Shown here: one piece after another, positions 19,918 to 30,154 of the stretch
Position numbering within the stretch: the stretch's first letter is position 1
How the letters are laid out: each line of letters opens with the position of its first letter
Source of the DNA: Exiguobacterium alkaliphilum 12/1
Lineage (GTDB): Bacteria; Bacillota; Bacilli; Exiguobacteriales; Exiguobacteriaceae
Direction: 5' to 3'
DNA length: 64,000 bases
NCBI RefSeq assembly: GCF_000714435.1
Contig: NZ_JJMW01000013.1
Coordinates: 1 to 64,000 of the forward strand
The notes under the pieces: model-generated
Databases searched by the model: none
The model's input: only the letters and a program-made list of their open reading frames with translations
What the model was told of the DNA's origin: nothing
Program-made: the position numbers and the translations under genes

Positions 19918-20677
19918 GACGTGGTTGTTCACGAAGCGGAGTTTATTGACGACGATTCGCAATCCATTTTCATTTATCCCGAACTTGATTATCTCGGTCT
20001 TCTTCCTACTAGTGTATACGAGCGGATTGTCGAGTGTCGCCTCGTTGCCGCAGTTCGAAGGGAGCGCCTATTTGAACTTCATTCTACCTGTCTCCATCGT
20101 CTCTGGGGCTGTCGGCGGTGCTGGTGGGACCGGTCAGGCGCTCGTCCGCGATATCGAGAGCGGGTATTTCGCAAGGCTCCTCTTGACGCCGGCGACACGG
20201 ACGGCCATCGTGCTTGGCCCGATGATCGCCGGAATGTTACAACTGCTCGTTCAGACGCTTCTTATCTTTGCGGTGGCGTTCTTGCTCGGCTTGAACATTC
20301 CGGTCGGTCTGCCTGGCTTCTTGTTCACGGTGTTGCTCGCCATCGGGTTCGGTCTCGGGTTCGCCGGCTATTCGGTCGGTGTCGCCTTGAAAACAAGAAA
20401 TGCGCAAGCCGCGCAGGCGGGGACACTACTCTTTTTCCCGCTCATCTTCTTGTCGACGACGTTTGTACCGAAAGAACTGATTGAAGCGGAGTGGCTCAAA
20501 GTGGCCGCGACATTTAATCCGACGACATACATTTTCGAAGGGATGCGCGCCGTCTTGACCCAGCCGACGATTGACTGGGGGGCGCTGTCGGCCGGACTCG
20601 CCGTCGCGGGGACGATGAGCGTTATCATGATTGTGTTCGCGGCGACGAACGCGCGGGGCGCACTCAAACAAAAATGA
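19907..20677 (+). CDS. ABC-2 type exporter permease, DrrB-like
   Basis: 256 aa with six membrane segments and the ABC-2 permease layout (cytoplasmic N-terminus, conserved NPTTYIFEGMRAVL loop before the last segment). It partners the ATPase encoded just upstream, the two frames overlapping by 11 bases. Start ATG 19907 follows AAGGAGGAGTGCCGA; an in-phase ATG six codons earlier sits on the binding site itself. Confidence 0.9.
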   Translation: MWTETWLFTKRSLLTTIRNPFSFIPNLIISVFFLLVYTSGLSSVASLPQFEGSAYLNFILPVSIVSGAVGGAGGTGQALVRDIESGYFARLLLTPATRTAIVLGPMIAGMLQLLVQTLLIFAVAFLLGLNIPVGLPGFLFTVLLAIGFGLGFAGYSVGVALKTRNAQAAQAGTLLFFPLIFLSTTFVPKELIEAEWLKVAATFNPTTYIFEGMRAVLTQPTIDWGALSAGLAVAGTMSVIMIVFAATNARGALKQK

Positions 20678-20703
20678 CGAGCCGGCTCATGCCGGCTCGT
20701 CAT
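20674..20703. terminator. Bidirectional terminator, ABC permease / small membrane gene
   Basis: Perfect stem ATGACGAGCCGGC/GCCGGCTCGTCAT with a 4-base loop between convergent genes; it overlaps the last codons of the minus-strand gene. Confidence 0.8.
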
Positions 20704-21085
20704 CAATCATAAAGGTCACGATTAAAAATAAGATGAAGCTGATGAGCGAGAACGTTCCACCGATGATGAAATAGACCATCGTGAACGTCTCGTTCCACTC
20801 GAACGGATTCATCGCGTACAGCCACATCCCGCTCGTCAATCCGATTGAGCCGATGACGGCCGTCCAGCCGTGGATGCTGACGAGCACAGGGCGCTTGACG
20901 CGATACAGGCGATAGAACACGCCCCAGGCGAAGACGGATAGCCAACCGGCGAGCAAAATATGGGCATGGATGGGACGGAAGGCGTAACTGCCGGCCCCTG
21001 ACATGTGCGACCCGATTGCCGTCCCGATAACGCCGAACACAGCGGCGAGGCGGATGAGACGCAGACTCCACGTTCTTTCTAACAT
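20687..21085 (-). CDS. Small four-helix membrane protein, heme-copper oxidase subunit I-like
   Basis: 132 aa with four membrane segments. The motif RPIHAHILLAGWLSVFAWGVFYRL and a second His in VSIHGWTA resemble a short piece of cbb3-type oxidase subunit I or NorB, where such His residues bind heme. Comparable short proteins occur in other Bacilli, usually labelled as oxidase-subunit-like with no known role. Heme binding is inference from pattern. The start is ATG 21085 behind ACAAGGAG; a longer in-phase frame upstream has no site. Confidence 0.6.
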   Translation of the reverse strand: MLERTWSLRLIRLAAVFGVIGTAIGSHMSGAGSYAFRPIHAHILLAGWLSVFAWGVFYRLYRVKRPVLVSIHGWTAVIGSIGLTSGMWLYAMNPFEWNETFTMVYFIIGGTFSLISFILFLIVTFMIDDEPA

Positions 21086-21160
21086 ATGAATCACTCCTTG
21101 TTTCAAGATGTTGTCCAGTATACAACAGAAAGATGAACGGAAAATGAACAGAACGACATG

Positions 21161-21194
21161 AAAAAACGACTCGGTTCCGATGAACCGAGTCGTT
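21161..21194 (-). terminator. Terminator of the NlpC/P60 gene
   Basis: Stem AACGACTCGGTTC/GAACCGAGTCGTT with a T tract on the minus strand. Confidence 0.85.
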
Positions 21195-21206
21195 ACAGGT
21201 TTTAAA

Positions 21207-21905
21207 TTAGAGGTACGATCCTGCACCGACATAACGTGGTGCCCAGTAGCCTGATGTGAAGCTCGCGTATTTAACGCCGCCTGTTTCAGAGTTGATCATT
21301 TGTGTTTTGCTGAGTGCCATTCCGACGTGTTGAATCGTGCTTCCGTTGTGTGAGAAGAACACGAGGTCCCCAGCTTGAATCGCTGACTTCGAAACTTTTT
21401 TCGAGTTTGCGTATTGTGAGCGTGAGTCACGTGGGATCGTCTTGTTGATTGCTTTCTTGTAGACATGGCCCGTGTAACCTGAGCAGTCAAATCCAGCTGT
21501 CGTCGTGCCACCGAAGCGGTACGGTACGCCAAGGTACTTTTTCGATTCAGCAACGAGTTTCGAACGTGCGCTTGAAGCTGTTGACGTTGACGCCGTCGTT
21601 ACCGTCGAAGCGGTAGCGGCTTGCAAGTACGTGTACGTTGATGAAGCTGAGATGTAACGGTGCGTCCCTTTGTAGTTGATCTTGTAGAAAGAACCGACTT
21701 TACCAAGGTATGTATAACGTTGGCCTTTATCCATCTTAGCTACGACTGATGAGTTGAGTGACGCCGATGTACGGATGTTCAAACCGTTCACTTTCGAATA
21801 AGCGAATGTTCCAGTGGAAGCTTCAGCTTGTTCGCTCGTTGTGAAGGCGAGACCCGAGAACGCGAGAGTGGCAGCGACGATGATAGATGCGAAACGCTTT
21901 AACAT
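21207..21905 (-). CDS. Secreted SH3b-NlpC/P60 peptidoglycan endopeptidase
   Basis: 232 aa. Signal peptide (residues 1-29, cleavage near AEAS), one bacterial SH3 domain (about 35-95, SKVNGLNIRTSASLNSSVVAKM), a Thr/Ser-rich linker (95-112), then an NlpC/P60 catalytic domain with Cys in TTAGFDCSGYTGHVY and His in GSTIQHVGMAL. Such enzymes cut the D-Glu to diaminopimelate/Lys bond of wall peptides during growth. Start is the ATG behind GGAGGGAATCACATT. A WalR-like box lies about 170 bp upstream, consistent with control of wall hydrolases by WalRK in Bacilli. Confidence 0.93.
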   Translation of the reverse strand: MLKRFASIIVAATLAFSGLAFTTSEQAEASTGTFAYSKVNGLNIRTSASLNSSVVAKMDKGQRYTYLGKVGSFYKINYKGTHRYISASSTYTYLQAATASTVTTASTSTASSARSKLVAESKKYLGVPYRFGGTTTAGFDCSGYTGHVYKKAINKTIPRDSRSQYANSKKVSKSAIQAGDLVFFSHNGSTIQHVGMALSKTQMINSETGGVKYASFTSGYWAPRYVGAGSYL

Positions 21906-22281
21906 AATGTGATTCCCTCCGTTTTCTAAAATAAAACCCTGTGATTGTATATGGTCGATGTGTGATGACGATAGTAGAGCACAAGTTGCGAGTATTACCC
22001 GGTTTCCTGTGCAAATAAACTATATCATGCGCAAGACCGATGGCATTTTTCAATCACAAGTCAAAAAACAGTTTTCTTGTAACATATTTGAAACAATATG
22101 CGACGATAAAGACTTATTTGTTACATAGAAACAAAAATGTCCGTTTTCTTTTGAACATCAGGGGAATAGACTGTCATAAAGCCGTTTTTAACAAGTGACG
22201 TCAATGAAAAATTGTGATTAGATGAATGAGAACTTTACAAATATTTTTCAAATATAGAAATATGAAAGACAGGTGACTTGC
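21906..22281. other. Divergent intergenic region, NlpC/P60 gene and rho
   Basis: About 375 bases, distinctly AT-rich compared with the genes. It must hold the promoters of both divergent units. No clear -35/-10 pair stands out on either strand. Arms GTAACA (22079-22084) and TGTTAC (about 22119-22124) face each other across about 35 bases, and a WalR-like direct repeat is noted separately. No ORF is supported here. Confidence 0.5.
22078..22094 (+). promoter_or_regulatory. WalR-like box
   Basis: TGTAAC-ATATT-TGAAAC, one mismatch from the WalR (YycF) consensus TGTWAH-N5-TGTWAH. Wall hydrolase genes are typical WalR targets and the adjacent NlpC/P60 gene is one. The sequence match is seen; the role is inference, and such short AT-rich motifs arise by chance. 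Confidence 0.35.
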
Positions 22282-23622
<1,341 letters not shown>

Positions 23623-23704
23623 ATCTGTGGACCGGGTGCTATTATATTCTAGTGAACTTTCTCTAGGTTGAAAGAATACTTAGGGCCGAAGGAGTTGAAA
23701 AGCA

Positions 23705-23947
23705 ATGAAACAAGGAATCCACCCAGAATACCGTAAAGTCGTATTCATGGACTCGACGACTGAGTTCAAATTCATCTCTGGTTCGACTCGTTACTCTAAC
23801 GAGACAATCACGATGGAAGATGGTAACGAATACCCACTCATCCGTGTCGATGTATCTTCTGACTCGCACCCGTTCTACACAGGTCGCCAGAAATTCGCAT
23901 CTGCGGACGGTCGTATCGAGCGCTTCAACAAGAAGTACCAACGTTAA
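23705..23947 (+). CDS. rpmE2: Ribosomal protein L31, zinc-free type B
   Basis: 80 aa. It begins [16 protein letters not shown] and has [21 protein letters not shown], the type B pattern, and has no Cys at all, so it is the zinc-independent form (B. subtilis YtiA class). In B. subtilis the gene after rho is the zinc-binding RpmE; here the type B form occupies that place. Start behind GAAGGAGTTG. A terminator follows. Confidence 0.95.
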   Translation: MKQGIHPEYRKVVFMDSTTEFKFISGSTRYSNETITMEDGNEYPLIRVDVSSDSHPFYTGRQKFASADGRIERFNKKYQR

Positions 23948-23965
23948 TCGTCAACTTGTATGCAC

Positions 23966-23996
23966 ACCGCCTAGGGATTGCCCTTGGCGGTTTTTA
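23966..23996 (+). terminator. rpmE terminator
   Basis: Stem ACCGCCTAGGG/CCCTTGGCGGT followed by TTTTTATTTTTT. Confidence 0.85.
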
Positions 23997-24084
23997 TTTT
24001 TTATAGAGAGAAGTCAACCCTTTTTCTTGACGGAAAAGATGGGTATAATCGGGAAGCGATTATCGATGGAGAGGGCGAAGAAAA

Positions 24085-24696
24085 ATGATGCATGTGACGA
24101 ACCGATACGGTTGGATCGAAGTGATTTGTGGGAGTATGTTTTCTGGGAAATCGGAGGAGTTGATTCGTCGTGTCCGCCGGGCCCATTACGGCAAAATCCC
24201 GGTACAAGTGTTCAAACCGGGTATCGACGACCGGTATCATGAAGAGAACGTCGTCTCGCATAGCGGCAACTCGGTCGTGGCCGTCCCGGTCCACTCGAGC
24301 CAGGACTTATACGATGCGGTGCGTGAAGAGACGCAAGTCATCGCCATCGATGAGGTCCAGTTCTTTGACGAGGGCATCGTCGACGTGATCGAGCAGTTGG
24401 CGTCAGAAGACAAACGTGTCATCTGCGCCGGTCTCGACATGGACTTCCGTGGTGAACCGTTCACGATGATGCCGGAACTGCTCGCGCGTGCCGAGTTCGT
24501 GACGAAGCTCCAGGCCATCTGTCTGTCTTGCGGCGCCCCGGCGTCGCGGACGCAACGCTTGATTGACGGAGAACCGGCCCGCTATGAGGACCCGGTCATC
24601 TTGGTCGGTGCGGCCGAGTCTTATGAACCCCGGTGTCGTCATTGTCACGACGTCCCGAACAAACCACGCCCGGTCCGCCATACGGTGGCCGATTGA
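24085..24696 (+). CDS. tdk: Thymidine kinase
   Basis: Type II thymidine kinase of the dTTP salvage pathway, 203 aa. P-loop [17 protein letters not shown], Walker B-like [11 protein letters not shown], lasso-loop tyrosine region, and two Cys pairs (CLSCG and CRHCH) that bind structural zinc. Start ATG 24085, nine bases after GGAGAGGG, or the next ATG. It ends before a hairpin terminator, and the prfA -10 is embedded right after it. Confidence 0.95.
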   Translation: MMHVTNRYGWIEVICGSMFSGKSEELIRRVRRAHYGKIPVQVFKPGIDDRYHEENVVSHSGNSVVAVPVHSSQDLYDAVREETQVIAIDEVQFFDEGIVDVIEQLASEDKRVICAGLDMDFRGEPFTMMPELLARAEFVTKLQAICLSCGAPASRTQRLIDGEPARYEDPVILVGAAESYEPRCRHCHDVPNKPRPVRHTVAD

Positions 24697-24704
24697 TGAC
24701 CAAA

Positions 24705-24739
24705 GCGGACCGCCTCGGCGGTTCGTTTTTTGCTATAAT
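24705..24739 (+). terminator. tdk terminator abutting the prfA -10
   Basis: Stem GCGGACCGCC/GGCGGTTCGT with a T tract to 24731, and at once TATAAT (24734-24739), a perfect -10 for prfA. No good -35 is visible because the T tract and stem occupy that spot. Confidence 0.7.
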
Positions 24740-24777
24740 GAAGACAGTTCGATTTGACGGAGAAAGGACGGATCATC

Positions 24778-25848
24778 ATGTTTGACCGTTTAAGTGTATT
24801 AGAAGAACGCTACATGCAATTGAATGAGATGCTCGCTGACCCAGAAGTGCTCAGCGACTCAAATAAGTTACGCCAATATTCGAAAGAGCAGTCCCAGCTC
24901 GAAGAGACGGTGCAGGCGTACCGTCACTATAAAGAGACGAGCGCGGCGTATAAAGAAGCGAAACAGATGCTCGAAGACCGTACGCTCGATAGCGACATGC
25001 GCGAGCTCGCGAAAGAAGAGATGTCGCTCCTCGAGCCGGAAGTGAAAGCGCTCGAGGCGAAGCTCCGCGTCTTGCTCCTACCGAAAGACCCGAACGACGA
25101 CAAGAACGTCATCGTCGAGATTCGCGGGGCTGCCGGAGGGGACGAGGCGGCGCTGTTCGCGGGTGATCTTTATAAGATGTATACGCGTTTCGCCGAACGT
25201 CAAAATTGGAAAGTCGAGTTAATCGACGCCAACTATACGGAGCTCGGCGGTTTCAAAGAAGTGACGTTCCTCATCAACGGGAACGGGGCCTACTCGAAGC
25301 TGAAATTCGAGAACGGGGCCCATCGTGTCCAGCGTGTGCCGTCGACCGAATCGGGCGGGCGGATTCATACGTCGACGGCGACCGTCGCCGTATTGCCGGA
25401 AGCCGAGGACGTCGAAGTCCACATCGACATGAAAGATGTCCGTGTCGACACGTTCACATCATCCGGACCGGGCGGGCAGTCGGTCAACACGACCCAGTCG
25501 GCCGTACGCTTGACGCACATCCCGTCGGGGCTCGTCGTCTCGTGCCAAGATGAGAAGTCGCAACATAAAAATAAAGACAAAGCGCTCAAAGTACTCCGGG
25601 CCCGCCTCTACGACAAGATGCAGAGTGAACACATGGAAGAGTTGTCGGCCCAGCGGAAGTCGGCCGTCGGGACGGGTGATCGTTCAGAGCGGATTCGGAC
25701 ATACAATTTCCCGCAGAGCCGCGTGACCGACCATCGTATCGGACTCACGCTTCAAAAGCTCGATCGCGTGCTCGCCGGTGAACTCGACGATATCATCGAC
25801 GCGCTCGTCATGGACGAACAGGCTCGCTTGATGGAGGATGCGGAATGA
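24778..25848 (+). CDS. prfA: Peptide chain release factor 1
   Basis: RF1, which reads UAA/UAG and releases the peptide. 356 aa. The N-terminal helical domain starts [22 protein letters not shown] is in [18 protein letters not shown] (Gln methylated by PrmC, encoded next door); the tripeptide anticodon region PxT is represented by [22 protein letters not shown]. Start ATG 24778 follows GAAAGGACG. The stop overlaps the prmC start (ATGA), a tight coupling of the factor with its modifying enzyme. Confidence 0.97.
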   Translation: MFDRLSVLEERYMQLNEMLADPEVLSDSNKLRQYSKEQSQLEETVQAYRHYKETSAAYKEAKQMLEDRTLDSDMRELAKEEMSLLEPEVKALEAKLRVLLLPKDPNDDKNVIVEIRGAAGGDEAALFAGDLYKMYTRFAERQNWKVELIDANYTELGGFKEVTFLINGNGAYSKLKFENGAHRVQRVPSTESGGRIHTSTATVAVLPEAEDVEVHIDMKDVRVDTFTSSGPGGQSVNTTQSAVRLTHIPSGLVVSCQDEKSQHKNKDKALKVLRARLYDKMQSEHMEELSAQRKSAVGTGDRSERIRTYNFPQSRVTDHRIGLTLQKLDRVLAGELDDIIDALVMDEQARLMEDAE

Positions 25849-26714
25849 TGCGCATCGCCGCCGCATTGAAAACAGCAGAGCGCACACTGGCTGAAGCCGG
25901 CCGCGACGCCTCGATGGCGGAATGGTGGCTGATGCACGTCCTTGACGTCGACCGGACGGGGTTGTTGATTCGGCTGTCGGATGAACTTTCAGCTGTCGAG
26001 GCGAAAGCTTTTACGGACGGTATGGCACGCCTTCTCGCCGGTGAACCCGTCCAGCATCTGATTGGGCAGGCACCGTTTTTCGGACGGATGTTTGAAGTGA
26101 ATCGTGACGTCTTGATTCCGCGCCCAGAGACAGAAGAGCTGATTGAGTGGGTCGTGTCCCATGTCGGCGCCGTCGCAGATGACGAGACGGTCGATGTCGG
26201 GACGGGCTCGGGTGCGATTGCCATCACGCTTAGCCTCGAGCTCGGAAAACGCGTCCAAACGGTCGATATTTCCCGGGAAGCCATCGATGTGGCGAAGCGA
26301 AACGCCGAAGCGCTCGGAGCTGACGTCGTCTTCCATGAAGGGGACTGTCTCACTCCGATCGCCGATGCGTCGATTCGGGTGCTCGTCTCGAATCCGCCCT
26401 ATATCGAGGCGGACGAACTGCTCGACGAGACCGTCGCGGGCTTCGAGCCACACCTCGCTTTGTTCGGCGGGGTGGACGGGCTCGACTTTTATCGAACGAT
26501 TATCGCGGACTCGAAACGGGTCATGCGTGCCGATTGGCAGTTAATCGCGTTTGAAATCGGGTATAACCAAGGACAAGTTGTGAAAACGTACCTGTCCGAA
26601 CGTTATCCTGAAGCAGAAACGGGTATTTTAAAAGATATAAACGGTAAAGACCGAATCGTCTACGCCGTGAGGGAAGGGATTGCGCATGGAAACGAAATGG
26701 ATCAAGCCGACTGA
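25845..26714 (+). CDS. prmC: Release factor glutamine methyltransferase
   Basis: SAM-dependent N5-glutamine methyltransferase acting on the GGQ of release factors, 289 aa. N-terminal helical substrate-binding part (1-75), [11 protein letters not shown] motif, SAM site [18 protein letters not shown], catalytic [11 protein letters not shown]. Overlaps prfA by four bases and ywlC by 29. The last dozen codons run past the usual PrmC end. Confidence 0.95.
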   Translation: MMRIAAALKTAERTLAEAGRDASMAEWWLMHVLDVDRTGLLIRLSDELSAVEAKAFTDGMARLLAGEPVQHLIGQAPFFGRMFEVNRDVLIPRPETEELIEWVVSHVGAVADDETVDVGTGSGAIAITLSLELGKRVQTVDISREAIDVAKRNAEALGADVVFHEGDCLTPIADASIRVLVSNPPYIEADELLDETVAGFEPHLALFGGVDGLDFYRTIIADSKRVMRADWQLIAFEIGYNQGQVVKTYLSERYPEAETGILKDINGKDRIVYAVREGIAHGNEMDQAD

Positions 26715-27696
26715 AGTGGAGATTGGGGTAGAGCTCTTGAAGGCGGGTGAGGTGATCGCCATGCCGACGGAGACGGTGTACGGTCTCGCCGGAGATGCGA
26801 CGAACGATGTCGCGATTCGCAAGATTTTTGAGGCGAAAGGCAGACCGGCAGACAACCCGCTCATCGTTCACGTCGCGTCAGTCGAACAGGCCGGACATTT
26901 CGCGCAAACCATCCCGCCGGTCGCGAAGCGCTTGATGGAAGCGTTTTGGCCCGGTGCCTTAACGATTATCTTACCGTCAAACGGTCGGGCGTCTTCGCTC
27001 GTGACAGCGGGACTCGATTCAATCGGGCTTCGGATGCCGGACCATGACGCCGCGCTCGATTTGATTCGCTCGTCCGGCCTCGGCTTGGCGGCACCGAGCG
27101 CGAACCGGTCTGGCCGGCCGTCCCCGACGTCTGCGAAACACGTGGCCGATGATTTATCCGGTCGTATCGCGGGTATTATGGATGGGGGACCGACAGGCAT
27201 CGGTGTCGAGTCGACTGTAATCGACTGCACGACAGAACCGGCGACGATTTTACGTCCCGGCGGCGTGACGAAAGAAGCGATTGAGGCCGTAATCGGTCCG
27301 GTCAACCTCGATGCCAACTTGAACGACGAGACCGCGGCACCGCGCTCACCGGGGATGAAGTACACCCATTACGCCCCGAGCGCACCACTTTATCTCGTCG
27401 ACGGGGGACGCGACGACCTCGTCCAAATCGTCACGGCACGTAAGGAAGCCGGCAAACGCGTCGGCGCGCTCGTGTTCGATGAAGAGCCGACCCCAGCCGA
27501 CGTCACACTCTCGCTTGGTCGTTCGATGGAGACGGCGGCACAACGGCTGTATGAGGCGTTACGAAAATTTGATGAGACCGATGTGGAAGAGATTTACGTG
27601 AACCGGATTGAGCCGACGGGAGTCGCGCTTGCCGTCTACAACCGCCTCTATAAAGCGGCGGGCGGGAAAGTCGTTCGGTCACACGAAGAGGCCTAA
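26686..27696 (+). CDS. ywlC: L-threonylcarbamoyladenylate synthase
   Basis: Sua5/YwlC type enzyme making threonylcarbamoyl-AMP for the t6A37 tRNA modification. 336 aa: the N-terminal YrdC/TsaC domain (about 10-200, MPTETVYGLAGDA and KGRPADNPLIVHV, SANRSGRPSPT) and a C-terminal Sua5 domain (about 220-336) joined by the conserved SPGMKYTHYAP linker. Start ATG 26686 after GGAAGGGA; it lies inside the end of prmC. It forms part of the prfA-to-ywlG run. Confidence 0.95.
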   Translation: METKWIKPTEVEIGVELLKAGEVIAMPTETVYGLAGDATNDVAIRKIFEAKGRPADNPLIVHVASVEQAGHFAQTIPPVAKRLMEAFWPGALTIILPSNGRASSLVTAGLDSIGLRMPDHDAALDLIRSSGLGLAAPSANRSGRPSPTSAKHVADDLSGRIAGIMDGGPTGIGVESTVIDCTTEPATILRPGGVTKEAIEAVIGPVNLDANLNDETAAPRSPGMKYTHYAPSAPLYLVDGGRDDLVQIVTARKEAGKRVGALVFDEEPTPADVTLSLGRSMETAAQRLYEALRKFDETDVEEIYVNRIEPTGVALAVYNRLYKAAGGKVVRSHEEA

Positions 27697-27718
27697 GGAC
27701 ATAGAGGAGGATCACGCG

Positions 27719-28219
27719 ATGTCGATGAAACGCGTATTATTCATATGTAGCGGAAATACATGCCGCAGCCCGATGGCGATGGCATTGCTTCGCTCGAAAG
27801 TGACAGGTGACGAATTTGATATCCGCTCGGCCGGACTTCGGACGATGCAAGGGTTCGATGCCTCGGAGAACGCCCTGCAAGTGTTGCGGGAACGTGGGAT
27901 TGAACTCGACCATGTGACACAGACGTTTGACGATGTGCTCGGCCGTTGGGCCGATGTCATCTTGACGATGACACGCGCGCACCGTGAACAAATTCGAGAC
28001 ATGCACCCGGAGCTCGCCGACCGCACGTACACGCTCTACGAATTCGTGACCGGACTCGAACGAGACATCAACGACCCATTCGGAGGGTCGATGAACGTCT
28101 ATCGCCAAGTCCGAAACGAACTCGAACCACTCGTCAATCGACTTGTGCTAAAATTGACGAATGATGGGTCGAAGGTGACGAAACCACCGAGACGCTTACC
28201 AAAAAAAACGGGGGAATGA
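27719..28219 (+). CDS. ywlE: Protein-arginine phosphatase (YwlE-like)
   Basis: Low-molecular-weight phosphatase fold, 166 aa. Catalytic loop ICSGNTCRSPMA: nucleophile Cys10, Arg16, and Thr14 at the place where YwlE has the Thr that selects phosphoarginine (tyrosine phosphatases have Ile/Leu there). The general-acid Asp is in DINDPFGG. So it probably reverses McsB-type protein arginine phosphorylation; mcsB is not in this window. Start behind GAGGAGG. A Lys-rich tail of about 15 residues is extra. Confidence 0.9.
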   Translation: MSMKRVLFICSGNTCRSPMAMALLRSKVTGDEFDIRSAGLRTMQGFDASENALQVLRERGIELDHVTQTFDDVLGRWADVILTMTRAHREQIRDMHPELADRTYTLYEFVTGLERDINDPFGGSMNVYRQVRNELEPLVNRLVLKLTNDGSKVTKPPRRLPKKTGE

Positions 28220-28223
28220 ACGA

Positions 28224-28664
28224 ATGAAAATCGCAATCGGCGCCGATCACGGCGGATTCAACTTAAAAAAGGACATCGTCGGATTACTCGAGGAATTGGG
28301 ACATGAGTATAAAGACTTCGGGACGCACTCGGCCGAGTCGATCGACTATCCAGACGTCGCCATCCCGGTCGCAGAAGCGGTCGCGGCAGGCGAGTTCGAC
28401 CGTGGGATTTTGATTTGTGGCACAGGGATTGGAATTGGCATTGCGGCCAATAAAGTGAAAGGGATTCGTGCCGCGCTCGTCCATGACTCGTTCAGCGCGA
28501 AGGCGACACGTCAACATAACGACTCGAACATCATGACGCTCGGTGAGCGGGTCGTCGGACCAGGCCTTGCTTTGGATTTGGTTGAGACGTGGCTCGACAC
28601 GAGTTTCGAGGGCGGTCGCCACTCGAACCGTGTCGACAAGATGAGTGCGTACGAATCGAAGTGA
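28224..28664 (+). CDS. rpiB: Ribose-5-phosphate isomerase B
   Basis: RpiB/LacAB family isomerase interconverting ribose-5-P and ribulose-5-P, 146 aa. IGADHGGF (phosphate/ring-opening), the catalytic Cys and anion hole CGTGIGIGIAANK, HNDSNIMTLGERV near the C-terminus. Begins five bases after ywlE; the next gene overlaps its stop. Confidence 0.95.
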   Translation: MKIAIGADHGGFNLKKDIVGLLEELGHEYKDFGTHSAESIDYPDVAIPVAEAVAAGEFDRGILICGTGIGIGIAANKVKGIRAALVHDSFSAKATRQHNDSNIMTLGERVVGPGLALDLVETWLDTSFEGGRHSNRVDKMSAYESK

Positions 28665-29203
28665 CGACGATGAAGACGGAGCTTTTGCACTTATTGACGG
28701 AGTTGCATGAACGGTTTCCGTTAGATGAGGAAAAGATTCTCGTCATCGGTTGTTCGACGAGTGAAGTGCTCGGTAAGACGATCGGGAAGGCCGGGTCGAT
28801 GGATGTCGCCTCGGAATTCATCGAGGCGTTCCAAACGTTTCGGGACAAAACCGGCGTCCACCTCGCCTTCCAAGGGTGTGAGCACATTAACCGTGCCCTC
28901 ACCGTCGAACGTCGGACGTTAAAACAGTTCGGGTTGACGGAAGTGACCGTCGTCCCGATTCGGGCGGCCGGGGGCGCGATGGCCGAGAAGGCGTATGAAC
29001 GTTTGGACGCGCCGTGCGTCGTCGAAGCGATTCAAGCGGACGCCGGCATCGACATCGGCTCGACGTTGATCGGTATGCATTTGAAGCCGGTCGCGATTCC
29101 CGTCCGTTTGTCGGCAAAACAGATCGGTGAGGCGTACGTCACGTTCGCCATCACCCGTCCGAAACTGATTGGTGGCCCGCGGGCGCACTATCCAGCCAAA
29201 TAA
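28661..29203 (+). CDS. ywlG: YwlG family conserved protein (TIGR01440)
   Basis: 180 aa from GTG 28661 (overlapping the rpiB stop by four bases), which gives the length of B. subtilis YwlG; ATG 28670 is an alternative. A mixed alpha/beta protein with GCSTSEVLGKTIGKAGS, FQGCEHINRAL and a C-terminal GGPRAHYPAK that are typical of this family. Its function is not established. Always next to rpiB and glyA in Bacilli. Confidence 0.9.
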   Translation: MTTMKTELLHLLTELHERFPLDEEKILVIGCSTSEVLGKTIGKAGSMDVASEFIEAFQTFRDKTGVHLAFQGCEHINRALTVERRTLKQFGLTEVTVVPIRAAGGAMAEKAYERLDAPCVVEAIQADAGIDIGSTLIGMHLKPVAIPVRLSAKQIGEAYVTFAITRPKLIGGPRAHYPAK

Positions 29204-29236
29204 ACGAAGCCGGTCCGTCATGGACCGGCTTCGTTT
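29202..29236. terminator. Bidirectional terminator, ywlG / esterase
   Basis: Perfect 15-bp stem AAACGAAGCCGGTCC/GGACCGGCTTCGTTT with a five-base loop between convergent genes. Confidence 0.9.
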
Positions 29237-29239
29237 GCG

Positions 29240-30025
29240 TTATACGTCCTCGCTGAACAAGTACGACACGACCATCGGGAACCGCTCGCGCCAGGCGATT
29301 TCGTTGTGCACGCCTTCTTCGATGACCTCGAAGCGGATATGCTCCACCTTATCGCGGAGCAGGGCGTAGACACGCTCGCTCGACTCGAGATACATCTCGT
29401 TCGTCGGCCCGTCCGCCGTCGGCTGTTCGACTTCTTTACGGCCGACGTCCATGTAAAGCCGTTCAACGCCTTTCAAATCGCTCGCTTCAATCAACTGCTC
29501 GAGTTCCGTCTGATTGAACCAGAACGCCGAGGACAACGAAGCGACACGCTTGAAGACGTCAGGATAGACGCAAGCGGCATAAATCGAGATTAATCCCCCC
29601 ATCGAGCTGCCCATCATCGCCGTTTCGTCCGGCTTCGTCCGATAGTTCGCATCGATCATCGGCTTCAACTCTTGGGCGATATATTCGATATACGCTGAGC
29701 CTTGACCGCCGAGCGTCACGTCTTGACCGAGCAAGCTCTCGCCGATGTACGGGTTCTCCCACGGTCCGTATTCGTCGAGCCGCATCTCGCCAGGGGCAGA
29801 GTCGATTCCGACGATAATCAAGTCACGCTTTGAGGCATCTAAGTATGCACCGGCACGCCAGCTCATCTTATAACTCGCATCCTCGTCACTGAACACGTTC
29901 TGTCCGTCGTGCATATAAAGCACCGGATACCGCGTGTCTGTCGTCTCGTAGTCGGCCGGCGTGTAAATCCGAACGGTCCGTTCGCGATCGAACGGAGTAA
30001 TCGTGATTTGTTTTGTCTCAATCAT
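29240..30025 (-). CDS. Putative esterase (esterase D / Fes family alpha/beta hydrolase)
   Basis: 261 aa, no signal peptide, so cytoplasmic. The PF00756 pattern is clear: YPVLYMHDGQNVF (oxyanion region), nucleophile Ser in MMGSSMGGLISIYAA, catalytic His near the end in EGVHNEIAWRERFP. Relatives hydrolyse S-formylglutathione, feruloyl or siderophore esters; the substrate cannot be read. Single gene set between ywlG and glyA, a spot with no counterpart in B. subtilis, so an insertion in the lineage. Confidence 0.88.
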   Translation of the reverse strand: MIETKQITITPFDRERTVRIYTPADYETTDTRYPVLYMHDGQNVFSDEDASYKMSWRAGAYLDASKRDLIIVGIDSAPGEMRLDEYGPWENPYIGESLLGQDVTLGGQGSAYIEYIAQELKPMIDANYRTKPDETAMMGSSMGGLISIYAACVYPDVFKRVASLSSAFWFNQTELEQLIEASDLKGVERLYMDVGRKEVEQPTADGPTNEMYLESSERVYALLRDKVEHIRFEVIEEGVHNEIAWRERFPMVVSYLFSEDV

Positions 30026-30154
30026 AAATACCCTCCTCTAGTCGTCTTCTCTCATATGATACCCGACTTGCCACTAGATTAGACGATACCCAAAAAAAGA
30101 AGCTTATGTTACGATGGGGGTGTTGATTTTTAGACATTTAGAGGGGGTTTCAAC

